A DNA stretch of 64,000 bases from Mya arenaria. Taxonomy: Eukaryota > Mollusca > Bivalvia > Myida > Myidae. The DNA lies in NCBI RefSeq assembly GCF_026914265.1, contig NC_069135.1, positions 37,056,337-37,120,336 on the forward strand. The letters run 5' to 3'. Under the pieces are notes generated by a model. That model was not told the origin of the DNA. It did not search any database and worked only from the letters and a program-made list of their open reading frames with translations. Below are positions 40,560 to 52,500 of the stretch, piece after piece (the first letter of the stretch is position 1; each line of letters begins with the position of its first letter). Both the position numbers and the translations under genes were made by a program.

Positions 40560-43500
40560 TTTTTTGCTTATGTCGATTTTTCTTTCTCGAATTATTCGCT
40601 ATATCGAAGTCATATTCAAGTCCCTGTCGAATATATCGTTGAAACCGCGTACACTCACCAAATGAAATGACCTAACATACTTAATGCATGTCTCAGGCTT
40701 AAAAATTAGTTTGAATAACCACAAAGGTCTTCGACACCCCTCTATCGTTTCCGCGTGTATCATAAAGCTGCACTCTCACAGATTTGCCGTTTATGCAACG
40801 TTTGTATTTTTTTGTCTTGGAATGAGCACATTTTTGCATAAATATCTGCAAACAGTGATAAAAAAATGCTGACAAAAGATCAAATCGCAGATTTTCATAT
40901 TTCTGTTCCAAAATTAAAGTTTTATGGCTAAAACCGTTACTAACGGTTTAAGAAAAATGCATACAACAACAATTTCTTAACTTAAATATAAAATCTGCGT
41001 TATGTCAGCAGTCTTATATATAACTGGTTTAATTACATGAATTTTCGCATATATTGGCTCGTTCCAAGACAATAAATAAAAAAAAAATATGTCAAAATGT
41101 TAATCTATGAGAGTGCAGCTTTAAAGGGCATGTGTGTCGGCGCGCGTACACGCCATCACGTACCGTGCACGAGTCCTGCTTATAGATTTCTCCGATGTCG
41201 AAAGTTTTCTGGTCCATGACGCATTTTCCATCGGGCTTCCGGCACACGGTGGAGCATCCCTCGCGGCAACATAATTCGCCGGAAGCGCAGTCGGCATTTT
41301 CTGCGCATGCGGAGTCGCAGTACATGCGCCCATCGAAGCGTTGCTGTATATGGGGGCATGTCGCAGGCTGCTTGACTGCAACACAGGCACAGGATGTCAG
41401 TAGTTTTATGAGTTATAAATCGATATTTTAAACTACTAGTAATTTTATTTTTGTTTTAATACTGATTTAAGTTAACCACATTCAATTTAGATTCCGTTTT
41501 TTATCACATGTTCATCGTAACAACGTGTAGTGTAGGTAGTAAGTAGTACATGTATAACACTACATACGCATGAAGGGTGACTCCATAAGTCTCGAAAGAA
41601 CACATGAAAGGGATATAAAAAAGCCAGCATGTATAACATGCCTTTAAGGTTCAATAATGCACCAGTCAATTGTAACTACGAAAATAACGGGGAATGTGCC
41701 ATGGCTTTGTGCCGGGAAATATCCGTTCTTTTAACGGGATTTATTCGCGTTTAGCCAAGCTTTACCTGGAGTTTAACGAGATCTCGCGAGATATTTAAAA
41801 AAAGATGGCGCCTCATCCTGATTCTCACCCAATTTGAAAGAAGTCAGTTCAAATAATAGGATGTCCGTGGGGTGCAAGGGCACTTGGCGGGGATTTTCCA
41901 TCAGTTTGTTTGGAATTGGCAGGACCGAAAGACCCCGACATTCCCGGGGAGGGGGGGGGACGTGGTTACTGGGCTGGACCAAAAGTCAGATCCTCGCTAA
42001 TCCCCGGACCTGGCGGGGGGGGGGTACAATTGACTGGTGCATCATTACAAAGGAATGGTTACACAATGATTTGTGATACTTATGATCAGACGCAGCTCTT
42101 ACATGGCACTTCGCAGTGTTGTCCGGCGTAGTTGACCGGACAGTCGCAGAACTGGTATTCACCCGACCTCACACATTTACCCCCATTCTCACACGGTGTC
42201 GTGCACATGGCTGCAAAAACAATCGGACAAATGTATTCAACGATAGTATACAGTGTTTGAGGGTGGTATTCAATATTGGTCATAATTGGATTTGAGAACG
42301 ATGCAGCTAATCGGATTTGATGACCAATGGAGTGAATGAAGTCAATGAAGTATGACCATAAGGTTAATTTAAGTTGAGTATTGAATACCACACCTGATAT
42401 ATGTTTTAATCTTATCCCAATTGTATAATTGGACATATTTGAAGTAGGCATACATTTATACAAATATTACATTTGACTATACGTATATATAATTCCAACT
42501 CAATGTCTTGTGAATTTTCTCAAATTTATAATTGTCTTAAAAAGGCAGGCACTACAAATAAATTATCTGACCTCTCTCGCAACGTTGCCCTTCAAAGCCC
42601 GCCGTGCAGTTGCAGTGTGGCCGGCCGTCAAGCGTCCCACAGACCCCGCCATTCTCGCAGTGGCAAATCGCTGTTTCGGAAAAAGTTACGATACCATGAC
42701 AATAAATGACACACCACTTTTAGGGGCAAGTTGAATAACTCGTGCAATCTGGCACGAAGCTTTCAACGAGCGCTTCTGAAGTGCGTACATTTGAATCGTG
42801 CTGTGTTAAATGCATGTACATTCACACAGGTGTCCATAACTTATGTAGTTGATTAAATTTTAAAGGGGCTAGACACCAGTTTGACCAAAAATTGGCAAAT
42901 ACAGTATTTCCCCCAAAAAAGCCTAGAATTGCCAATGTGAGCTAGTAGGAGGCCGATAATACATCACTTTATAACATATCACTTTATATGGTTTAAATAC
43001 TATTGTTGCTATTTCATCTGCGTTCCCCGTTTAATATAGCGCATTGTGGTTTCCCAGTTTAAATCATATCTGTTTATGAGTACAGCTAAATACATTCCGA
43101 TGCTATTTTTAAACTTACTGGAATTTACGTGGAAGAAAACCCTTGTTAATTTCGAATTGGAAAAATGCACGAAAACTACGAAAGATGCATGTGTTGTAAG
43201 CGATTTTATACATTAGTATGTACGATTCACTTCGTTGCACAGAACGATGTCAATTTATGTAAGTTTTTATACAATTTTCTATTTTTTTCTTGCAAGTGTA
43301 TCATCTGGTGTCTAGTCCTTTTATAAGGGAAAAAACAAGCACAATATTTTCCCTTCATGTAAATTTGAAACTCCTCAAACTTTAAACAAAATTATTGGGT
43401 ACAGTACGGTTGAACTTGCTTTGTCATACGACGAGTCCTACTTAAAATATCTGCATCCCGCTAAATCATTATTCTTTAACAGTTTGAGGCAATTGTTTAC

Positions 43501-46500
43501 GATTGATGCCCTGAATACAATTAAAATAAATCCGACCATTGGCCGCTGAAACACATCATTAGAACGCAAAATATGGTAAACAAGCTTTTGTATCCAAATA
43601 TTTGATACGGTAAAGATGGGTAAGTCCAATAAAATTGAATATAATTATGTATATAACGAATTGCCATACAATGGGAATTAAAAGCCTTTTAAAGCTTTTT
43701 TCACAGAGCTATATAACTGTATACTTTAATCACCAACCATTAATCATTGTACTGTCTCAATGAATACGATGTCCTGCATCTCAAACTATGATATAAGGTA
43801 TAAATTGAGTTAGATCTCATTGCAATGTATTCCATGGCCATGTTTAAGCCTTCTTACCAAAACTCGCTTAAACCCACTTCAAAAAGCGTTTTTTCCCCTA
43901 AAATGTGTGTTTAAAAGCGTGTTTTTTTGTGTAAGTTAATAGTGGTTTTTTCACAGCAAATGTGAGTTTTATGCACAAAAAGTAGGCTAAAGTGGGTCTT
44001 GTTCTTCAAAAGTGAGCACAAAGAAATATAGGTACTGGGAACTTAGGTATTATGCCTTACATTTTCTCTAAAAATCAGTCTATTATTTTCATTTTAGTTT
44101 AAGAAATTATTTTTAATTCATTCATTTAGTTTTACATAATATTGTCTCTGGCACTTCCTAAATTATTGGTGTATTTAAAAAAGCCTCTTAATGTTATGAT
44201 TGGCATTGCTCACATTTGTGACTCTAATGTTTGTTTCATTGTATTATGATATTTCAGTAATCAAGCTTATTTTGTCGTTGTATTGCTTGAAGACAAAGAA
44301 CTTTCTTTTATAGTGTTGATAGTCACTTCTCACATTTTAAAGGCCTACTTTAAGACTTTTTTAAGTGACCCCCCCCCCCCCCCCCCCCCCAGTCCGTTTA
44401 TAGTACACAACTTCTGTGTATTGATCTTAATCTTTATTGACTTGTGCTGACTATCAGATCTTTGATCTGAGTCTCCTGCTGTGAAGTTCTGAAGGTTTTA
44501 TTATAGAAATGGGCAATATATCTTGTCTTTTAGTTGTTGTTGCTTTTCACCAAATAATAATTATATTGTTATAAGGCCTTAGATTAAGAATAAGAGTAAT
44601 GTCATGTATATGTTATAGCTGCGTGAAGGACATTTATCTTAATCTTTAGCTTAAACTTTGTGATGTATACTTTGTGTGAACAAACATTTACTTTGTGAAA
44701 TAAACAATAACTTTGTGGCGGCTTAAGAAACTGTATTTAGCTAATGTCTAAATTAAAAAAAATGATAATACTCTGCATAAACTTTTCACTGTTATAAGAT
44801 TGTTGTTGAACTAAGGTATAAAATATGGAAACTTAATGGCGCTGCATTTTCCACTGTATCCCAAATATTTTGTGCGGCGGACATTCAACGCCAGTCGGAA
44901 CACCTCGGCCGGTGTCATACAGTCTATCTCGAAGCTTGCCGGAGATGGCCGAGTTGTTACGATTGATTCAACGCCCGAAACGCTATACTTTTTTCGAATG
45001 CGGAAATCCAGACGCCGGGCCCCGCCACGACGCATGAAATAAGTAAGATATGGATATGTGTGATGTACGGACTCTTAGACAAATGTAACAACCATTATCA
45101 GTTTGGTTGTCAGGTTAGCGCAGTGGTTGGTGAACTCGCTTCCCGCCAAGGCACCCAGGGCTCGATTCTCAGACCATCGCCAAGGCAACCCGGGCTCGAT
45201 TCTCATCCCAGTGCCGAGGCAACCCGGGCTCGATTCTCAGCCAGGGCTCGTGTAAGTTTGATTTGTGGTCACCAAGCTGGACAAGTGGGTTTCCTCCGGA
45301 TACTTAGGTTTCCCCCCAAAACACAAGACCACACTCCAGCGTAACATCGTGCCAATAAAAGTGATTAATATAATGTTGTTATAACTTGTTTCACAATCGT
45401 TGTAAAATAGTTGAGTTTAAACAAAACATAAACATGTACGTACGTGTCTCGCATGTTTTGCCCATGAATCCGTGCGGGCAACTGCACTCCCAGTGTCCCC
45501 ACCAGTCCTGGTGGCGCGTGCCGCCATTCTCACACTCGATACCCGCATTTTTCTTCCCTGAAATGCGCAGACGTTATGAAATGAAATTATTTGATTTATC
45601 ATACATTAAGTACTAGCGGGTACAGGTGGGGGCGTACCCGCCGCCCCCTCTAAATTCGTTTTTGTTTCGTTTACCCAAAATGCACCATTTATGACCTGAA
45701 ATTGTTTAAAAATATTTTGGGGGAGACCCACCAACCCCCCATTCTAACACTTCCAACCAAATAAATTTCGTGTTTGAGACCGGGGCGCAACTCAAAAGAC
45801 GCCCCTAAGTTACGCCCCCCCCCCCCAACGTCAAATCCTGGAACCACCCATGTTAAAAACTAGTTTAAATCTACACCTGTGGCAACACATATCGACCTCT
45901 ATACCTTGTACAATAGTACAATACTCTTTTTCAATAATTGATAATCACTTCAATATCGCTTTAAAGTTTAAAAAATATCCCAAATTTTAAGTCAGTTGAC
46001 GTCCTCAGAATACGGGGCTCTTCTGTATATACAAACTACACTTACTGCATCCTCCGAAGAAATCCCTGGTGTAGCCGTCACAACAGCAATGAGAGCACTG
46101 GAACAGCGTGCACGAACGAACGGAGTAGCAAACTCTGTGTGCGGAACAAAACGGTATTAGGCAACAAAAATGGTGTGGTTAGGGTTATATATTTTTTCAA
46201 AACCAGGTAGGGTAGGTAAGCTTTTTTCTTATTTTTTTCTTATTAGGCTTTATATAAGAACGCTATTTTCAATTTTGGAGATTGGTATTAAATTGATATT
46301 CTGTATATAGCGTTAACGTTTTTGAACTACATTTTAAAACACACTTAAATAAAAAAAATCTAGTTTATTTTTTTATTAAATTTCAACTGACTATATATAA
46401 ACAGCAGGGTCGGCACCTTTTTCGTAGCTAAGGTCGGGTAACCCGAACCAAATGTATTTTTGGACCCTATTATTATTATCATCATTTGTGTTATTCGATT

Positions 46501-49500
46501 CCAGGTATTAGAGCACACCAATGGTTATGAAATATTGATAAACATACAGGAGATATATCGATAGCAGTTGATTTTTGAAGCAGTGCTTCGATCGCGTTCT
46601 CGCCAATTACGGTTAGCTTCATACATGTATTATTATAGGCATTGTTTACACGATCGCAATATCAAGAACTCGAGTGAACAGTGTATGTATACCACGTGAC
46701 AAACTGAGTCATAAATGCTACGTCGGAAGGCAACATTTTGCTTCGAATGAAGACTTTAAACAAAGATATATTCACTTTTTCTTTACCATTTGAAATGAAA
46801 CGTTGCGCAGTCTACGCCGCTTACGGAGCCCCGCCTTTGGGCTTTTACCAGAGATTGATTGAGAGTTTAGTTTCTTTAAACACTTCGACAAACGTTTTCA
46901 CAGTTCGGCCGTATGACGGAGCATTGTCAAAACATTATTTTGAAATTGGTCTGTCGAGGTGTTTGCACCTTATCAAACTCCGATAATAAAACGAAGGCGG
47001 TGCTCTTTTTAAAAGCGGCATTGACTTTGTTTCATTTAAAATGGTGTAGTAAAAGAAGAGTTATCCTAGTTTTAAGTTTTTATTTAAAGCAAAATATTGC
47101 CTTTCGACGTAGCATAAATGACGTAATTTATCACGTGGTATACACACACTGGTGAAGTGGTTAAAGAAAAAAAATCTTGCAAACTCAAATAGACTTTTCC
47201 CAAACTGAGCGATAAGGTTTAAGCTTAGTATCGAATCAAGGTGTTCATGATAACTACTCGGAAAAAAATCGTACATTCCGTGCTTTCATAAGATGACCCC
47301 GCTATATTGTTAAAGCTCAGCCCATGCACTCTCACAGATTGACAAACATTTTGAATTTGTTTTTTATTTAGAATCAGCTGATTTTGGCATCAATGCTTTC
47401 AATTTCGTCATATAAGATAACTCACAATATAAAATACCTCAATTGTTTGGAAAACTGCCGAAGATTAAATTTCTCGTAAAGCGTTGGTTAAAACATCAAG
47501 TTTTGAGTGTGAATATTAAAAAAACACACGGTCAGATCCTTTATCAGCAGTCTTATATTACTGGTTTTCAGACATTAACGCAATTTGTCTCGTTCCAATT
47601 TTTTTTGTCAAATCGAGCAATCTGTTAGCGTGCAGCTTTAAACATAAAATTTCAATGCATGCCCATAACCTGCTTGCACGTTTAGGGTGCATCACAAGAT
47701 ATCATACAGAGCCTTAATTTTATATGAGGAACTGATATACGGCTCCTCGCCACACTTACTGGCACGAGGCGGTCCTGATATACGGCACCACTCTTCACTT
47801 ACCGGCATGAGTCGGTCCTGATATACGGCGCCACACTCCACTTACCGGCATGAGGCGGTAATGATACACGGCACCACACTCCACTTACCGGCATGAGTCG
47901 GTCCTGATATACGGCACCACACTTCACTTACCGGCATGAGTCGGTCCTGATAAACGGCACCACACTCTACTTACCGGCATGAGTCGGTCCTGATATACGG
48001 CACCACACTCCACTTACCGGCATGAGGCGGTAATGATACACGGCACCACACTTCACTTACCGGCATGAGGCGGTCCTGATAGACGACACCACACTCCGCT
48101 TACCGGCATGAGGCGGTCCTGATATACGACACAAGACTTCACTTTCCGGCACCAGTCGGTCCTGATACACGACACCACACTTCACTTTCCGGCATGAGTC
48201 GGTCCTGATATACGGCACCACACTTCACTAACCGGCATGAGTCGGTCATGATACACGGCACCACACACCACTTACCGGCATGAGTCGGTCCTGATAGACG
48301 ACACAAGACTTCACTTTCCGGCACCAGTCGGTCCTGATACACGACACCACACTTCACTTTCCGGCATGAGTCGGTCCTGATATACGGCACCACACTTCAC
48401 TTACCGGCATGAGTCGGTCCTGATATACGGCACCACAATCCACTTACCGGCATGAGTCGGTCCTGATATACGGCACCACACTCCACTTACCGGATGAGGC
48501 GGTCCTGATTCACGGCACCACACTTCACTTACCGGCATGAGTCGGTCCTGATATACGGCACCACACTCCACTTACCGGCATGAGGCGGTCCTGATACACG
48601 GCACCACACACCACTTACCGGCATGAGTCGGTCCTGATAGACGACACAAGACTTCACTTTCCGGCACCAGTCGGTCCTGATACACGACACCACACTTCAC
48701 TTTCCGGCATGAGTCGGTCCTGATATACGGCACCACACTTCACTTACCGGCATGAGTCGGTCCTGATATACGGCACCACAATCCACTTGCCGGCATGAGT
48801 CGGTCCTGATATACGGAACCACACTCCACTTACCGGATGAGGCGGTCCTGATATACGGCACCACACTTCACTTACCGGCATGAGTCGGTCTTGATATACG
48901 GCACCACAATCCACTTACCGGCATGAGTCGGTCCTGATATACGGCACCACACTCCACTTACCGGATGAGGCGGTCCTGATACACGGCACCACACTTCACT
49001 TACCGGCATGAGTCGGTCCTGATAGACGACACAACACTTCACTTTCCGGCATCAATCGGTCCTGATATACGGCACCACACTTCACTTTCCGGTATGAGTC
49101 GGTCCTGATACACGGCACCACACTTCACTTACCGGCATGAGTCGGTCCTGATACACGGCACAACACTACACTTACCGGCATGAGTCGGTCCTGATACACG
49201 GCACCACACTCTACTTACCGGCATGAGTCGGTCCTGATATACGGCACCACACTTCACTTACCGGCATGAGTCGGTCCTGATATACGGTACCACACTTCAC
49301 CTACCGACATGAGTCGGTCCTGATATACGGCACTACACTTCACTGTCTGGCATGAGTCGGTCCTGATATACGGCACCACACTTCACTTACTGGCATGAGT
49401 CGGTCCTGATATACGGCACCACTCTTCACTTACCGGCATGACTCGGTCCTGATATACGGCACCACACTTCACTTACCGGCATGAGTCGATCCTGATAAAC

Positions 49501-52500
49501 GGCACCACACTCCACTTACCGGCATGAGTCGGTCCTGATATACGGCACCACACTTCACTTACCGGCATGAGGCGGTAATGATACACGGCGGCACACTCCA
49601 CTTACCGGCATGATTCGGTCCTGATAGACGACACCACACTCCACTTACCGGCATGAGGCGGTCCTGATATACGACACAAGACTTCAATTTCCGGCACCAG
49701 TCGGTCCTGATACACGACACCACACTTCACTTACCGGCATGAGTCGGTCCTGATACACGACACCACACTTCACTTTCCGGCATGAGTCGATTCTGATATA
49801 CGGCACCACACTTCACTTACCGGCATGAGTCGGTCCTGATAAACGGCACCACACTCCACTTACCGGCATGAGTCGGTCCTGATATACGACACCACACTCC
49901 ACTTACCGGCATTAGGCGGTCCTGATACACGGCACCACAATTCACTTACCGGCATGAGTCGGTCCTGATATACGGCACCACTCTTCACTTACCGGCATGA
50001 CTCGGTCCTGATATACGGCACCACACTTCACTTACCGGCATGAGTCGGTCCTGATATACAGCACCACACTTCACTGACCGGCATGAGTCGGTCCTGATAT
50101 ACAGCACCACACTTCACTTACCGGCATGAGTCAGTCCTGCCATAGTAGTACACGTGATAGTCATCCTCATCTGAGAAAGATTCGTCATCATACTCAGAGA
50201 CGTCATTTCCGCTTTCGACGTCACCGTTCTTGAAGTGATCGCAGCACGCGACTGTCACGCACGTGAAGTTTTCCTCCCGCAGCTCAGAACACACGTGCGT
50301 CACGTTGTCCTGGTATGGGCAGTTCTCTGGACGCTGCTCGGTCCAAAATCTGCGGAGGTTCAGTTAAACTACATAGGTGGCATTACCGTTCAGGTATGGT
50401 GAAAAAACTAGTTTATATACAGCAGGTGCGTAGCTGCCTATACGCGAATACCCGTCTGAATCCACATGAGTCTGACAAAATAAAATTCAGCCCAAGTTAC
50501 AGTATTCGTACATTACTTTACATTTTGTTACAGACATACCGAACATGTAATTATATGGTTCAATGGCAAAAGGAACGAAAATAAGAATTCTGTTAGACAG
50601 TTTGAGTGTTTTTAACATACCAGGGGCTAAGTTATGGACCAGTCAATTGTAACCACGGCCCCTCCAGGTCCGGGGAATAGCGGGGACTTTGACTTTCGGT
50701 CCAACCAAGCCCAGGTAAAACCACCGCCTTGCGGGGACGAAATGATGGTAAAATTCCCGCCAAATGCCCTCGCACCCCAAGGACCCTAAGTAAGGCACAT
50801 TCCCCGCTATATTTGACGCGAATACAAAACCACTGCATTCACCCGGCACTGTGGGGCAACCGGGAAGGTAAAAACACGACCCATTTCCCCGGCTATCCCC
50901 GGTATACCCCCGAACCTTTGTGGGGGGGGGGGGCGTGGTTACAATTGACTGGTGCATTTGTTGTTTGCTTTTATATAGAAAGTGAAGGGTTTATTTATTA
51001 TCCTAACACTGCCCATTTTCCAGTACTTAAAATACCCAGAACGCCTAGAATGCAACACATTGCATCATTTTCATTAATTTCAGGGGGAAGGGGAGGCATG
51101 CCCAAAGACCGGCCCCCAGACCAATTATGAATCCACATGAATAAAGGGTCAGCTACGCCACTGAACGTATAGTAATAGTGTGTGGAAAAAGTTTTATTTC
51201 ATTCTAATAAAATGAACTATTACGTAGAACTAAGCAGGTATAAGTATTTATAAACTACAACAAATAAACGGATGAATAAGATAAAACATAAATGAACAAT
51301 TTAAATGCATGACGATTCACGCTGAAATGATTGGTTGTGTGACTGAATCTGCTGTATAGATCAAACAATTTAAAGTTTGCTAAAATAAAATCAGTGAACT
51401 ATATACATGTAGACAAGAAAAATTCTATTCTTCCCGTATTCGTTTGTTCGCTGAAGCCATCATTACAACAAGGATTGTGTTTTTTTCTTTTCGGTTAGGC
51501 AAAAAAATGGTATGGTTAGGGTTACTTCATTATCAAAATCAGATAGGGTAGGTAGGCCATTTTAAAAGGTTTTAAAAGGGAACATTATTGTCAACATTGG
51601 AGAATAATGTTAAAGCTGCACTCTCACAGATATACCATTTTAACAACTTTTTTATTGTTGTCTTGAAAAGAGCCAATTTTTGCGAAAATCTATGGAAACC
51701 AGTTATACAAGACTGCTGACAAAAATTATTATTTAAGTTCAAAAATTGATGTTTTGCATTTGTCTTAAACCTTAAGTAACGGTGTAAGACATAAAACATT
51801 ATTTTTCGAACGGAAATATGGAAATCTGCAATCTGATTTTTGTCAGCAAATCTTTTATCATTGCTTTGCAGATATTTACGGAATAATTTTCTCTTTCCAA
51901 GACAATTTTTTTTTTAAAGTTGTAAAAATGGTATATCTGTGAGAGTGCAGCTTAAAGTAACACTATGTAAAATACTTTAAAGATTTTAAACTACACATTT
52001 AAGTTGCACTCTTACAGATTGAACGTTTTAACAACTTTTTTAGTTGTTTTTTTTTGTCTTGGAACTAGCCAGATGTTGTGAAAATGCATGGAAACCAGTC
52101 ATATAAGAATGCTGACAAAAATAAGATCACAAATGTTTATATTCATTTTAAAAATTGATGTCTTATGCATTTTTATGCCATAAAATATTAATTTTCGAAC
52201 GGAAATATGAAATTTTGCGATCTGATCTTTTGTCAGCCATCTTTTATCATTGGTTTGCTGATATAAACGCAAAAATTTGCTCTTTCCAAGACAAAAAAAA
52301 TATAAAAAGATTGTCCAAACGGCAAATCTGTGAGAGTGCAGCTTTAAAACACACACTTAAAAAGAATCACTATAAAAACGAAACGAAACAGTAGGCGCCT
52401 TTTTGGTCGGCACTGCCAAAACAATGCCGTTCATAGGTACCATGCTACTTTTCGACAGGCATGCATCATTTGGTCCTCAGCTTCATACCGCAAACAGAAG

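Larger units (their letters stand above)
51490..52425. repeat. Dispersed ggttagggt repeat interrupted by two family A MITEs
   Basis: The outer repeat (tggtatggttagggttactt ... tagggtaggtaggcc ... cctttttggtcggcactgcc) matches 46165-46470. Two complete family A elements have entered it, so it spans 0.9 kb. Confidence 0.65.

Noticed and set aside
46165-46215. Interstitial telomere repeat (ttaggg words)
   Set aside because: Only single words occur, in a dispersed repeat found three times; there is no tandem ttaggg run.
48139-48393. 84-codon minus-strand frame with RTDSCR-like repeats
   Set aside because: It lies wholly inside the 43-bp minisatellite. The real exon uses the same DNA in one unit only, and its frame meets a stop directly after the donor.
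47728-50145. CRISPR-like array
   Set aside because: The units are contiguous without spacers, the genome is eukaryotic, and the unit derives from an exon-intron junction.
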